From NCBI RefSeq assembly GCF_020283565.1, contig NC_060059.1, positions 53,077,157 to 53,141,156 on the forward strand: a stretch of 64,000 bases of DNA. The letters are read 5' to 3'. Position 1 is the first letter of the stretch. Every line of letters starts with the position of its first letter. Made by a program: the position numbers and the translations under genes. The notes under the pieces are model-generated. The model ran no database searches. It was not told the origin of the DNA and saw only the letters and a list, made by a program, of their open reading frames with translations. Positions 1-12,589 of this stretch are shown piece after piece. This DNA comes from Trifolium pratense. Lineage: Eukaryota; Streptophyta; Magnoliopsida; Fabales; Fabaceae.

Positions 1-1898
1 TTGCTTGACTGGTCATGAGAAAAGATCCTCCCACTTCTTGTCATCCCTCCTATCCCCGCAATGCTGTCAACGGAGGGATTTTCAAGTGTTACTTGCTCTT
101 GGCCCATGGAAACAGTAGGTTGATAATTCCATGGTACTTTTTGAGTGCTCTCGAATGGAAAAGACTTAGGCACCCTGAAGACTAGTGGGTGGACCTCCTT
201 ATTTGGTATAGGGGCCCTTTTGAATGGGATCTCAATTGGCGTGAAGTCCTCTAATGCCGCAATGACAGGGTTTACTACTGAGTAGCCAATCTGGACCAAG
301 CCTTGATCCATCAACTGTTGTAAACACATCCTCATCTTCTTCCTTGCACACTCTTCACAGTCAGAGTGCATCATCTCGAATTCTTCATAACCAATTAGCT
401 TTTCTCTAACTATGGCTAATGGAGTTCGGATCTTAGAAACTTCATCTATCAATTGAATTTCTCCATCATCCTCCACAGCGTTCACAGATGGGCCAGCATG
501 GCCAGGCAGTGGATTGGTCTTCACATTGGGTCCCTCCTCCTTAAAGGTTAACAGCTTCTGATCAATCAACTCTTGTACCTTGTACTTAAAGGCTTTGCAA
601 TTTTCAATAGTATGCCCAAGTGCCCCAGAGTGGTAGTCGCACTTGGCATCACTCTTGAAATGAGCTGGGTAAGGAGGTACTACCGGTGGAAGCTGCTTTA
701 GCTCTATCATCCCTTTTTGTAGCAGATAAGGGAGGATTTGACCGTATGGCACAGGTACACGGTCCAATTGTACAACCCTCTTTTCAAAGTTGTTTCGGCC
801 ATTAGATTGGTTCCTTTGTTGTGGTTGTGGAGGAACAATTGCCGAGTATGGTATTTGAGCTGGTGCACTGGTGGTGATGGCATTAGTTTCCTCCTCCTTC
901 TTCCTTGGATTCGTATTGAAGGACCTCCTTCCACTAGTCTGATCCTTAGTGAACTTCTGAATCTTTCCATTCTTAATTCCCGCTTCCACACGCTCTCCTA
1001 TGATGACCAAATCTGCGAAATTGGATGAAATACTCCCTATCATTTTTTCATAGTAGGGTCCTTGCAGAGTGCTCATGAAAGTGTCTACCAATTCGCGATC
1101 CATCAAGGGAGGTTGGACTTGAGCGGCCAACTCCCTCCAACGCTGGGCATATTCCTTGAATGCTTCATTACTCCTTTGAGACAGGTTTTGTAGTTGCATG
1201 CGGTTGGGAGCAATATTCAGATTGTAACTGTATTGAGTAAGGAAAGCATCCACAAGATCTTTCCAAGTTTTGATCTGAGCTCTTTCCAATTGCATGTACC
1301 AATCAAGTGAAGCTCCACTTAAACTGTCTTGGAAGATGTGAATGAGCAGTTTTTCGTTCGAAGCATGAGCAGCCATCTTGGTATAGAACCTCTTGATGTG
1401 GATTTTTGGACAGCCAGTGCCCTTGTACTTATCAAAATCTGGGGCTTTGAACTTTGGTGGGACCACCACATCTGGAACTAAGCACATGTTTGAAGCATCA
1501 AACCCGAAGGCACTAACACCTTCAATAGCCCTCAACCTTTCTTCTAAGGCCTTATACTTATCCCCTTGATCAACCTCAAGCGTTGGTGGGGTCTGAGTAG
1601 GCTGAGCGATCTCCGAGGTATTTGGCTCGGTGTTGGCGCGAGCTCCTTGAGTGGATGGTACTTCATTCGAAATAGGGATGACAACAGGCTCTTGAGGGGG
1701 AGGTGCGCCACCGTCCTCTTCGGGTGGAGTGTAGCCAGCGGGAAGACCGTATTCAGGCCAGTTCGCATTCGTAGCGATCGCAGCAGGCTGAGGGTTGTTT
1801 ACCAAAGCTTGGACAAGCTCGAGCATCTTGTCCATCTTGACTTTCATTGCGTCAACGTCCTCTCTTAAGGCCGTTTGATTCTGTCCTTCTTGATCCAT
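1..1898 (-). CDS. gag: Ogre gag(-protease) polyprotein, partial
   Basis: Open reading frame of about 632 codons from ATG at 1898 (MDQEGQNQTALRED) to the window edge with no stop seen in the stretches translated. A proline-rich linker follows the N terminus. The gag domain begins near residue 150 (KFKAPDFDKYKGTGCPKIHI) and contains LDWYMQLE near 196 and EAFKEYAQRWRELAAQV near 245. Further on is CDYHSGALGHTIENC near residue 420, a Cys/His motif usual in Ogre-type gag. Gag packages the element RNA into cytoplasmic particles. The start was chosen because it is the first Met after the non-coding gap behind ORF1. The open frame contrasts with the broken ORF1 upstream. Protease and polymerase would lie beyond the window. 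Confidence 0.85.
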   Translation of the reverse strand, partial: MDQEGQNQTALREDVDAMKVKMDKMLELVQALVNNPQPAAIATNANWPEYGLPAGYTPPEEDGGAPPPQEPVVIPISNEVPSTQGARANTEPNTSEIAQPTQTPPTLEVDQGDKYKALEERLRAIEGVSAFGFDASNMCLVPDVVVPPKFKAPDFDKYKGTGCPKIHIKRFYTKMAAHASNEKLLIHIFQDSLSGASLDWYMQLERAQIKTWKDLVDAFLTQYSYNLNIAPNRMQLQNLSQRSNEAFKEYAQRWRELAAQVQPPLMDRELVDTFMSTLQGPYYEKMIGSISSNFADLVIIGERVEAGIKNGKIQKFTKDQTSGRRSFNTNPRKKEEETNAITTSAPAQIPYSAIVPPQPQQRNQSNGRNNFEKRVVQLDRVPVPYGQILPYLLQKGMIELKQLPPVVPPYPAHFKSDAKCDYHSGALGHTIENCKAFKYKVQELIDQKLLTFKEEGPNVKTNPLPGHAGPSVNAVEDDGEIQLIDEVSKIRTPLAIVREKLIGYEEFEMMHSDCEECARKKMRMCLQQLMDQGLVQIGYSVVNPVIAALEDFTPIEIPFKRAPIPNKEVHPLVFRVPKSFPFESTQKVPWNYQPTVSMGQEQVTLENPSVDSIAGIGGMTRSGRIFSHDQSS

Positions 1899-2256
1899 GA
1901 GTCTGTGAATGTTTGCACGCGTAGGGTATGAATGTGGGAGAAGGGGCTCTTGAGCCGATTTCTTCTTCGATTTCCTCGCTATGGTGAAGGGCAAGTCTCC
2001 TGAAGTTTCGAGAAGGTATGAGTGTGTTTTTTCGTTTTATTATTATTGAAAAAAAGGGTAATGCATGAATGTGGGAATGCGATGCACAAAAAAACAAAAA
2101 ACATTTTTATTATCATTTTTGTTTATAGGCCTTTTATGACATAGATTTGAGAATAAATGTAAAACACCAAAGACCTCATTTCATTCCTCTTGGTTCAAGC
2201 TTACAAAACAAATTCATTAATTCAAATACATTGAACATCAAAGTCTCATAGTACAC

Positions 2257-4222
2257 TCAAATGGCCGTTTGTTGCCCTGCGGTCTCCCTAGCTTTCTTGT
2301 AGGTGTTTAGGAGAACCCTACAATACTCAATAAGTGCTTGGATCCCCTTGGGAGGCTTATGCCACATCATATCCACTTCAGCATCCTCCAACTTATCCGG
2401 AATGTCGTCAAGTGCCGCCTTTGAGAAAGCGGTTAACTCCACAAAATCTTTGCTCAACTTGGCATTACTCTTTGAAAGCTCGGTTGCATCCGCCCACACA
2501 TGCTTTAGTACCCTTCCACGATAATCAAGCTCCAACTTCAAGTTATCAATCTCTCCCTTCAATGAGGTGATATGACTCACATGTGCCTCTACATGCTCAG
2601 ACAAAAGGCTTTGAACATTATTTTGGAGATGTTCAAGCTTTGTCTTTTCTAGAAGGTAGAGATTCTCAAATTCCCTTACTCGGTAAGTCTCCGCACGTCA
2701 TTGTTTCTCAACCTCCAAAGTCTTCGCTACTTGTTCCTCATGTGCCGTTCTCCACTCTTTCTTCTCTTTGACGGCCTGATTCCAAAACTTATCCACCTCT
2801 CCATAAGAATGCTCTAGCTCCTTAATCTTATCCTTATATGCTCGGAGATTATCCGTCGCGCTAAGTAAACCACCCTCCATCTTTTCTATTTTTTTCTTCG
2901 GACTCCTTCAACCTCTTTTTCCCTTTTAGAAGGTTTTCTTCCTTTTTCTCTTGCTCCCTCTTCATTCTTGCCAACTCACCCGCTACTTGCAAATACTTGT
3001 TTTCCATTTCCTCGTTTTTTCCTTCCAACTCAACAACCTTATTCTTCAGCTCTGTTGCTTCCTCTATCGTGATAGTAGTAACCGGTGGTGGTGAGGAAAG
3101 CTCCTCACGTGCTACCACAGGATACCTCAATCTGAACATGGCAACCCTTTCCTTTACCCACTGAGTATACGGGGGCTTTGCAATGCAATTCTTTTTCTCT
3201 TTCTCTTTCTCATACACTTGCCCCCAAGCCTTCTTGATTCTATTCACCAAAGCAGCATCCCTTTCCCCTTCCTTGAGAATAAACTCCTCCACATGACGGT
3301 CCTCGGGCTTACCCTCCATCGAATATCCTAATTGTCGGAGGGACAAAACAGGATTGTAGTTAATGCACCCTCTTGGTACTATGAGGGGTACATTAGGAAA
3401 GCCACCACATCGGAGAATAATCTTAGTACCATCATATTCTCGTGAATACCAAGCAATGTCCTTTTCAGTGAGTGCGACCATTCTGTTAGGCCACGAAAAC
3501 TGATCTTGATTTTCCACGAAGAATCCCTTTTTAGGCAAATGGGAGTATAGCCATAGCTGCATCAGAGGTGTGCAACAAACGATAGTACCCCCTCTCCTCT
3601 TTTCATGCCTAGAACAAAGAGAGAGGTGGAAGTCGGCCAATAGAGCATGCACAGGACTTCCTACCAAGAATACCCCTATGGCAGGCATATCAATAGAGTC
3701 ATTCACCTTTGGAAATAGCACCAACCCATACACCAATAATGCTAAGATCGCATTAAATGACCCCCACTCCTTCTTGGCCAATAGGTCTGAGGCCTTAGCT
3801 TCCAACACCTTTCTTGGAATCACCATGCCATTATCCTTGGTTTTCACCAACCAAGATGTAACCTCTTCAACTCCAAGATCTAGGGCCTTAGCAAGATCAT
3901 CCATGGTTGGTTCTTCTCCTAAGTTTAAGTATGGCTTACTTTCCCTTAGATCAAAACCCAAAATCTTGGCGAACTCCTCAAGAGTCGGAGCTAGCTGGAA
4001 ATCTTGGAAAGTGAAGCACCGGAGGGGTGGATCATAAAACTGGGCCAAAGTAGTAAGGGCATTCTCATTAACCCTTACTTGAAGAAGATCCAATAAGCGC
4101 CCATAGTGGTATCGAAAGTTTCCTTCGGCAAGTGTAGACATACGGCCACTCAACTTTTGAAGTTCCTCTACATTTGGAATCTTAACCTTGAAACCAATAG
4201 GTAATCTTTTGTCAGGTGCCAT
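2257..4222 (-). pseudogene. Ogre ORF1, broken by a frameshift and a nonsense codon
   Basis: The first 450 codons from ATG at 4222 (MAPDKRLPIGFKVKIPN) are open and resemble the plant ORF1 protein upstream of Ogre gag, related to plant mobile-domain proteins. The C-terminal part is a charged Glu/Lys coiled coil. Near 2875 the frame slips, so that reading continues as GGLLSATDNLRAYKDKIKEL in another frame. A TGA at about 2698 (after EVEKQ) interrupts it again, after which the coiled coil continues in frame to the stop at 2257 (ending ETAGQQTAI). The three pieces rejoin into one protein of roughly 650 residues. The function of Ogre ORF1 is unknown. The breaks make this copy unlikely to yield full-length ORF1. 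Confidence 0.8.
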
Positions 4223-4990
4223 TTTCTCAAATCAATGTCTTTTCCTTCCTATAAGCAACAATGAATATGCAAGAAAATCAGTTTTTGAATATCATGGTAT
4301 GTGGAAGTGATGCTTAGGGTAGAGATAGTAAATCATGTGTTTGTATATGTCCCATCCCATCTCACATGTGGTTCTAGAGTTTTTTAAGGTTCCTAAGATC
4401 GTAAACCCTTATTTGAAAATATTAACATTGCAAAAACTCGCAAGACAATAATATTTCCAAATAAGGTCTCCTTTAGGTGAGGTTTACGCGTTGACTTTAC
4501 AAGACAAACGCCAAGAAAGTCAACATTGCGTACCCCTCATTATGTACTAGTAGAGGCCTTCTAACGCGTTTAGGTTCTACTTTAAAAGGTCCCTAGAGTC
4601 ACGGATCCCTAGAAAGATACTTGTTCCCATTACGAAATTTCGCAAGGTAACACATCCTTCGAAGGAATCTACTCTAGGCGGAGTTTTCGTATTGGTCCTC
4701 TCGAGGCACGCACCAAGCAGGCCAATACTAAACCCCTAACTTAACTTAGTTTCTCTCGAAGCTCGGGTGTAGAGCTTTATCCACATGTAACCCAACATCA
4801 CACCCCACATATATATATAACAGATATATTTATACAAGTAATAAACAAGTACAACACATGCAAATATTACGGCAAATAAAGCACATTACTGAATAAAGCA
4901 TAAAAAATAATACACAATAAACACAAACAAGCGCAAAAACCCAAAAACCTAAATCTAAAGAGAGTGGGCTCGACTCTCTTAATTAACCAG
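4223..4990 (-). other. Ogre untranslated leader
   Basis: Non-coding stretch between the primer binding site and ORF1. No reading frame or recognisable domain is seen. A short (AT) run lies near 4810. Confidence 0.6.
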
Positions 4991-5008
4991 TCCCCAGTGG
5001 AGTCGCCA
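4991..5008 (-). other. Ogre primer binding site
   Basis: On the minus strand this reads TGGCGACTCCACTGGGGA, two bases inside the LTR end. It has the TGG start of a site complementary to a tRNA 3' CCA end. Ogre elements are known to use tRNA-Arg; the assignment here rests on that knowledge and was not aligned to a tRNA. Confidence 0.8.
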
Positions 5009-5010
5009 GC

Positions 5011-7305
5011 TGTAGCGCCCTCCCTAAAAATTAAGGCTAATTCTAAGGATGAACTGCTAATCTACTCAACTAGCTAATACAAAAACTGCGCGAAGCGATA
5101 AACGCTCGCTAAAACAGTAAAGTCGCCACCGAATTTTATTTTATCCCACGCGGCCACGCGGAAAAGGAAAATATCGATAAAACCTTTAAATGGAAAGGGT
5201 GGTGATCGCAACCAAAATTCCGGGTTCGGGAGTCGGTTATGCGAAGGGAAGGTATTAGCACCCCTCGCATCCGTTGTATTCAACGGGAACCTTCTCTTTA
5301 GATCTAGGATTAAAATTAGTTCTCGCGCTTGTGTAATGATGCTTTATTATTTGTGCTATACTAATTAAACGAAGAAAAGACATTAAAAGACACTAAAGAC
5401 TCTTAACATTTCTTTTGACACAAAAAGTTTTTTTTTATTAATGTGCTTGACGAGATACACCATCTCGCTCCTACGTATTCCCAGGTGCAATGGGAAATTC
5501 AAAGCTACACGCAGTTCTAGGGTAGAAAATAAGTGTTTGTTGGTTGATTTTAATTCACAAAAGGGACTCTTTTACACAAACACTCTTTTTAAACACATAA
5601 GATACTCTTAACTACATAGAATACCTTTTTTTTAAACACAAGGGACTCTTTTTTAAACACATAAAAAAAACCTCTTAAACACATAAGACTCTTTTTCACT
5701 TACTCAAAATATTTCTTAAACACATGAGACTCTCTAAAACATTTCTTAAACACATGGAACACTTTTATAAATACATATGACTCAATTAAACATTTTTTAC
5801 AAAAAAAAGACTCGGTTTAGTGCGTTGCGTTCATTTTATAGTTTTATTACTTTTTGAAAAGAAATAATTAAAAGAACGCCGGTTATCCACATTTCGAGGT
5901 AATCACCAAGAATACGAATAACCAGAGTACCGGAGAGCCACATGACAAACCGATCCTTTTTCATTCTATTTTTAAAAAAAAAGACAACGCTTTTTATCAC
6001 ATAAATAACTTAACAAAAGAGATAAACTATTCTAACATACTAAACCCTAAAAAAAAAACAATCTAACATATTTCCACCTTTTATACTAAAAGAAATAAAA
6101 ATACGAAAGATAAAACACTAAAAAAGGATAAAAACACATTTTTTAGGTCGGGGGGGTGTAAATAGCGGATCTGGGGGTGAAGCAACAGCACTGCAACACC
6201 AAGCCCAGGCCCAACGCGTCCAAAAAAAAAAAACAGAAACAGAACAAAAACGATCCAACGTGTCATCAGGATCAGGGTGCACGATAGGCTTCACAGATCT
6301 AGGCCTTCTGATTCATCAGACGGCTTGGATTTTAAAATAATCAAACAGATCTCAGCCTTTCACCAGATCCAACAGACCTGTTTTAAACTTGGGAGGGAGC
6401 CAATGACGTGCTGACACGTCATCGTCTTCAACCTCCCCTCCTTCTTCTTCACGTGAAAGCAACAACAAGAAGCCATGAAAGCTTCATCGAAGCTCACGGC
6501 TTCAACAACAACATCATCAAAACTTTGCCGAAAATTAAAATTTTATATACCGTTTTGCTCGTTTTTTCGCACTGGTCATTAATCTATGCTTAGATTTCAC
6601 AGTGGAGGCTTATATTTTGAAAAAAACGGAACAACAACTTGAGAACTCAAAAAACCAAAATATGATTTAAGCAAGCTTAAGCAAAATTAACGAATGGAAA
6701 AGCTTCAGTGGGTGTTCATGAGTAAAAAACATTTAGAAAGCTACTTGTTTTGAGCTTTGTATCAGTGGGTTTGTTAACCCCTTTTTCTTGGCAATTTTGG
6801 AGTTTTGGGTAGGCTTTTCTGGACGGTTTTCTTTCGTTTTTCCTTGTGTGTTTCGCTACTGGTATGTGTTAGAAGATATTAGTGAAAGAAAATTGAAGTT
6901 TGAGGGTGGTTTGAATGGATTTCGAAAATTTGGAAAAGTGGTGAAAAGATGAGTTTTTTGGTTATTTTTCTGTCTCTGTGTTCCTCCAAAATCGCCTCCT
7001 TTTTGCTCTGAAATGTTGCCTCTACTTATACTAGAAAATTAGGGTTTGAGTGGCCAAGAAGGGAAGGAAAAGCTCCACCTTTAATCAATGGTGAAGCCTT
7101 GATCAAAATAGGGAAAAAGTTAAAATTTGTAAGCTTGAAATAAGGGTAGTGGAGGGAGTGTGATGCGTGCTTGCTGTGCTGTTTCACGTGAAGCCCTTTT
7201 TTCTTTTATTCTTTTGATTTTTTTTTATAATAGTAATAATAGAAAATAAGTGAAAAATAGAAAAATAATTGTAAAAAGAGGGTAGGACAAAATTAGGGTA
7301 TGACA
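5011..7305 (-). repeat. Ogre 5' LTR (2295 bp)
   Basis: On the minus strand the LTR starts TGTCATACCCTAATTTTG at 7305 and ends GGGCGCTACA at 5011, so it has TG...CA ends. It abuts the primer binding site on one side and the LTR of another element on the other. The part from 5770 to 7305 recurs at 21206-22728. Short reading frames inside it are not supported as genes. Confidence 0.85.
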
Positions 7306-8211
7306 GAGTTTTGAGTGCATGCATCATGAATATTTAGGGATATTGGCTTGTCCAATAAAGAAGGATATCGAACTATATTTGTTTGATAAAGACGGATATC
7401 GGAGGTGAAATACTCTGATAAAGACGATGGTACCACATGCATTAGAGGTGTCTAGAGGACATAACATGAATGTGAAGCATTAGATTGCATTAGGGATTAT
7501 GTGTGCATTTTATAATAAATGATGTTTGACACATACTTGGTAAATGTTGATTGTTAATCCGTATGTGAGGAGCAGAGTCCGTCATGACTATAAAATGAAC
7601 AACGCAGGGTCCGTCATGACCATAATCTGAATAATGTATTTGTTGATGTTTTGGTATTGTCCAAGACGACGTGAAACTATATGTTTGGTGTATTTTGTGG
7701 ATGTTTGATTAGGTGATAAATGAAGTATATGCATGATATATGAATATGCATGAATGATGGTGATGTATATGTATAATGTATGATTATGCATGTTTTTATG
7801 AAGAAGTGTTTAAGTACCATTTACTTACACTTGTATAATTTGAGTATGTTATCTAACTCTCTTTTATGTGTTATGTGCTGGACCGTTGGGGGTCCAGATT
7901 TACAGGTTTTGTGGTATTCGATGTCGAGTCGTCGGTGAAGCTCTGCTCTGATTGTGACACGGGGAAAAGGGGTTTTATATGTATATAGAATCTCCTTATC
8001 TAGGTTGTTTTGTATAGCTAATAAATACATTAGTTGATTTAACATTTGTATAAACAAGTATTTTTACTAATTAACAACATTAGTATTATTTTGGTAGAGG
8101 AGTGTAATACTCGAACCGACATTCAATAAATTAAATGTGATTTTCCGTTGCGTATTTTGAAAAAGATTTTACTAAGGAAGAAATATATAAATAATGGGTT
8201 TGGGTGTTACA
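7306..8211 (+). repeat. 5' LTR 3' portion (left copy)
   Basis: Matches 31677-32582 and 22729-23634 over 906 bp and ends GGGTGTTACA directly before the primer binding site. Its 5' portion is displaced by the Ogre insertion. Confidence 0.85.
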
Positions 8212-8213
8212 AT

Positions 8214-8225
8214 TGGTATCAGAGC
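8214..8225 (+). other. Primer binding site, initiator Met tRNA type
   Basis: TGGTATCAGAGC two bases after the LTR end, the classic plant retrotransposon site complementary to initiator tRNA-Met. Confidence 0.85.
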
Positions 8226-8587
8226 CCCGTTGTCTTCGGACTGTGTGGGTTATGTGTCGATCAGAGCAGGTCTGTGCAGTCAGACCAAGTGAGTATTGTG
8301 TGTCAGTCGCGGTTGTCTAACATTTTTGTTGTGTTTGTTTTGTGAAATCACTTATGTTGTTTATTTAGGAACTATGAGTGATGTGAATTGCATTAATTAT
8401 TCGTTCTTTTTGTGAGTAATGGTGTGAGTGCTATACTCCTATGTTTATAATAGTTGTATATGCGTAGAGTTTAACCTTTTTGTAGTTTAAACTTGATGGA
8501 TTGATGCTTATTTGCTAATTGTTGATGATCCGGCATGATGTAAAACTGCATGTGACGATCCGGCATGATATAAAACTGCATGTGGTC

Positions 8588-9638
8588 TTGATTAACACCT
8601 TAATATACTTCATTTATACTTCATACATGATTAACAATCGTTATAAGCATCAACAAGCATCAACAATCATGTAAGAATAAGACACTGATTGAAAATACAT
8701 GCAAAGGAAGATAGCAGATGAAAAAATGGTGAAATCTGCAGCATTTCCGCCTGGGGCGGAAATATTTACGTTTGAGGCGGAAGTTTACGCCTGAGGCGCA
8801 AAAGTTTACGTTTGAGGCGTAGAAACATCTGAAAGGTTGGCTGCTCACTGTTCTTCCGTTTCAGGCGGAAATTATTGTGCCTGAGGCGGAAAAACATGCG
8901 TTTTCTACACAAAAACGCCCAAAAATCCCATTTTTCATGTTATAAACCCCAAAAGAGTTTGTATTCAAGCATAACAAGCATATCTAAACACAAAAGGACA
9001 ATTCATTTCTCAGATCTACATCATAAACATCGAAAAAGTAAAGATTGAACACTTTTACTCAAAACACTCAAGAACACAATGTTCTTGAGTTTAATCCTTT
9101 ATAAATCTCGTTTTTAACCATTAGATTCGTTCATACATCATGATAAGAGCATGTTAAACATGTTATGAACCTTGGAATCGATTTCCATTAAGAAAATCCA
9201 TTCACAACTAAAACGAAAATGGGGTGGAGGAAGTTCGGGTGAGGAGAAATCGACATTCTCCCCTTCCTCGGATCACCCACGAATATGAAATCTACTCTCT
9301 TACCTGAATTCGAAGAAAACACGACGAAGATCTCGAATCCCTAGCTCTCCCCTTGCTCTAGCTCCCAAGCTCTCTTCCTCTCTCAAGAACACACAAGAAC
9401 AAAAGAGAATAATGAATTCTCTCTTCCCTCATGGCCATATGGCACCACACACACCTCACACAAGGCCCATTGGGCCTCAAGCCCAATTGGCTTGGCCCAA
9501 TAACACATTAACTAACTCTACTCGCTTAATAACTAAAGTATTCGATAAATAACCCTAGTTATTAACTTAATTAAAATGCCACGTTAAATAAAATATTTTA
9601 ACACATAAAAATAATAATACGAAAATTGGGTCGTTACA
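8588..9638 (-). repeat. Inverted 3' LTR 5' portion (left copy)
   Basis: Reverse complement of 30480-31530 with the same length, 1051 bp. It ends at 9638 with the complement of the LTR start TGTAACGACCC; the complement of the polypurine tract follows at 9639-9652. It includes a cluster of GC-rich short repeats at about 8740-8885. Confidence 0.85.
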
Positions 9639-12520
9639 ACTCTCCCCTACTTAAAGGATTTTCGCCCTCGAAAATTACGCTACTAAAACAACTCCGGATA
9701 ACTCCTGTATCCGACCCTCCAACGAAACGTTCAAAACGCTACACATTACTAAGTTTGACAAAATTAGTTTATCCCATCCAACACAATTTTTGTCCATTTA
9801 TCAACAAGAGATCAAGGACGGCCAGTTCCTCAATTTGTCGATAAATATTCAACAATCATGATATCGACACAAAACAGTCTTATCAAACCGCTAAAAGGTC
9901 CACTCCGCACGAAACATCCATAGATTCACATTCTACGGTACTCACAACTCTACCCCAAAACAGGTATAACCAATCGAACTCTCCGAAAGATACTTCCGTG
10001 GAATACTTCCACAACTCCATAATTCTCTGATTCCCTCATGAATCACTTAACCGTGTTACATCACTTATTCATATTCGAATCTTATTCCAACTTATCACTT
10101 GATAGTTCAATTCCAACAATCACTTGATGACCAACATTCTCAAACTTCATTGACACATGCTAAAAACTACCGTCTCTAACCGTCAAATTCCTTTTCTCAC
10201 ATTGAGTCGAATCCAATACGACTACTCTGTTCCCAAGTAATCTCTCAACCAATATTTGCATTCCTTAACGCAAACATTTTCCAATACCACTTCTCCTTAA
10301 TCCCTTAGCAATTCGCTACTTCAAAATTAGGCTACCGCCTAAAATTGGTTCTCCAAACAATCATAACCTCTATCTCGTTGATTCCAACAACATCTTCAAT
10401 TCTCTCACACTCCATCTATCCATGTTCCCCATCATCTTGCATTGCAACAAGCATACTCTTCTCCGTTTATTCACTCATCGAATTAAATCCACAAAGCTCC
10501 AAATACTCGTCATACGATCTAATCCCATCCATTAAATTCTAATCAACCTTTGTCTTAGTATTCTTACTCATGACTCCTTGTCTAATCCCAATATGACATC
10601 TCTAGAAAATTTCCAAAATTCTCGTCCAAATACATTTTAAGTTATGCACCAAGTCACTACCGTTTCATCATCCATGATGAAACAATTTAAAATCCTTTAC
10701 TTCATTGTCACCGATTGTGACCATACCTCATCAACATCCACGATGCATCTAACAAAACTAGTCTCTACCGACTCTTCCATTCCATGAATCCAAATTCCTT
10801 AGCAAATACTTACTCACTCTTATCTTGTGGGCACTACCAAATGCTCTCTGACACTTACCTTAGGCATCACCTTCAACTCCTTACTATATGTGCTCAAACA
10901 CAACATCTACTCATATGTGCGGTAATCCTTTTTGCAAACTCTCACCTAACACAAGTCACTTCCAACATGACCTCCTATTACTCACTCTCAACACGTTCTT
11001 TAACGGCGAACTTTCTTATTCTTCATCATTCAAAAATAATACCTCTCTTTTAGCTTCATCTCCACTTCTAGGATCTCATTCAACTTCGACACAAATTGCC
11101 CTGTCATTATCCAAATCCAATTACCCTTTCTTCGGCAAGCCTCTCACAAAATCTTTCGAATTGTTATCCTACTTCCATCTTCGAATAAACTCGACTACTC
11201 ATACAATCCTCACTTCCAGCGATTCAACAAACATACCAATCCTATTATGATATTTCTCAATTCCATTCTCATCTACTTTAAAACCTACTTCCCTTCATCA
11301 ATTAATTAACACCAACAGTTCACTAATCTTCACATCTCTTTCTCTAAGTTTCTCAAACCTCTTCTAGAAATCACCTCGCACACTAGACTTAGAACTCCGA
11401 CTTGTTCAACCAATTCAACATACTACCATATGCACGACTCACGTAAAACTTCTTACTCCAACATCCGGTACAACATCCGATCCCCTTGGATGACAACTTA
11501 CTTCAAAATCATCACCTCTCAAGAATCCTAATCACTCCCTCTTCTACATATTCAACTTCTTCTGATCGAATAGGTACTTCAACTTCGCTCCACACAAATC
11601 ATATGTCCATACTTCTAGTGCAACACACGATCCTTGATCGTCCCGAATGCTCTTCATCTTACTTAACCAGTCTCACTAACGCCCCACGGCGAAACACTTG
11701 GCCCGACAACTTCTCTTCTAGTAGTTTCTCACAACTTGTTGCTCCCATTCGTTCCACTTCAAACAACGTCACCTATTCCTGAATATTCCGCTTCAAGAAC
11801 ATCTCTACTCATCCAATCTTCTCACATTCAAAACATCTCGGAGGGATATAACCTTCTCCCCCACTTATCTCAAACTCACTCGTACTCTTCCACTAGAACT
11901 TCCGGTGCTCACACCTAACGGTTCTATCGTCTCTAAACATATTCTTCCCAAAAGAAGAAACTAGTATCGACATCGTTTACACGCATGTCGCATACAAGGG
12001 ACAAAACCTAACCCACGATACCTAAACACTTACACAAAATCATGCAAGCATCTAAGTAACCTATACTTCCCTCACTTCTCAAAGTTAGGAAATCAAAACA
12101 ACATAAGAAAAATGAACATTGCATAGCAATAATTCATACTCACATTCAATCAACTCAGAACAAGACGTCAACAAAATAAATTTCTTGTCTGGCTCCCTCG
12201 CTTAGCAAAAGCTAGCGAGCTCCCGGCGAGACAAGTCAAAAACATTCACAGGAATTAGCAAGACTTAGCGAGACTCAGCGAGGTTCATTCTTCGCCTAGC
12301 GAGCACATCCAAAAATCTGGGTGCTCTGCTACGGTTTTGAACTTACGCTCACTAAACTCTCGTTTTCTCGACTCACTAATCCACAAAATCCAAAACATCA
12401 AGCATATAACATCATTATAGACTTGAAAGCACAATTAGAATCATGCATCACAATTACAACATAGGGTTATGAGATCTTCATGTTTTTACTCATAAAACGC
12501 ATAGCAATTCAAATGCCTAG
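9639..12520 (-). mobile_element. Inverted internal region of gypsy-like element (left copy)
   Basis: Collinear on the minus strand with 30479-28180 and 24770-24190 of the right copy. It contains the intact pre-insertion site of the CACTA element near 11940 (single TAT between the two flanks). No reading frame of retroviral type survives on the element's sense strand; the plus-strand frames of 60-120 codons here are antisense to the element and have no recognised similarity. Confidence 0.75.
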
Positions 12521-12570
12521 AAATAATATTAGTTTTTACTCATTGAAGATGTTTTTACTCATATTTTTTT

Positions 12571-12589
12571 TGGTAAACAACTTTTTTTT
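12571..12589 (+). repeat. 19-bp direct repeat, left border of the gene island
   Basis: TGGTAAACAACTTTTTTTT, identical to 21187-21205, where it spans the splice donor of the last HIRA exon. The two copies bracket the 8.6-kb island between the two TE blocks. Confidence 0.7.

Larger units (their letters stand above)
1..7305 (-). mobile_element. Ogre-type Ty3/gypsy LTR retrotransposon, 5' part
   Basis: Read on the minus strand the order is LTR (7305-5011), primer binding site, non-coding leader, an extra ORF1 with a coiled-coil tail, then gag running off the window start. An additional ORF upstream of gag, an LTR over 2 kb and an Arg-tRNA-like primer site are the known hallmarks of Ogre elements in legumes. 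Protease, reverse transcriptase, integrase and the 3' LTR lie outside the window. The element is inserted in the LTR of another retrotransposon: the bases after 7305 continue that LTR and match 31677 onward. The 5-bp gagtt at 7306-7310 is the expected target duplication, but the partner copy is outside the window. Confidence 0.9.
7306..12540. mobile_element. Left copy of non-autonomous gypsy-like LTR element, internally inverted
   Basis: Begins in plus orientation with the last 906 bp of a 5' LTR, a Met-tRNA primer site and a leader up to about 8585. It then switches to the reverse complement of the right copy: 8588-9638 mirrors 31530-30480 (LTR) and 9639-12520 mirrors 30479 down to about 24190 minus the CACTA insertion. 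Bases 12521-12538 mirror 24048-24031, so about 140 bp are missing relative to the right copy. It shares the Ogre insertion junction with the right copy, so the two descend from one locus. No gag-pol frame is present. Confidence 0.8.

Noticed and set aside
707..1028. Opposite frames of about 95 codons
   Set aside because: They overlap the gag reading frame, which has clear family similarity; these are shadows.
6408..6593. Frame starting MLTRHRLQPP, repeated at 21844-22026
   Set aside because: Inside the Ogre LTR; present twice only through the segmental duplication.
8740..8885. CRISPR-like array of short repeats
   Set aside because: Plant nuclear DNA, imperfect overlapping palindromic words and no unique spacers; part of an LTR.
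10345..11918. Several plus-strand frames of 60-120 codons, all with identical partners at 28200-29773 on the minus strand
   Set aside because: Identity is due to duplicated DNA. They run antisense to the retroelement, are rich in Ser/Thr/Leu and lack any recognised domain.
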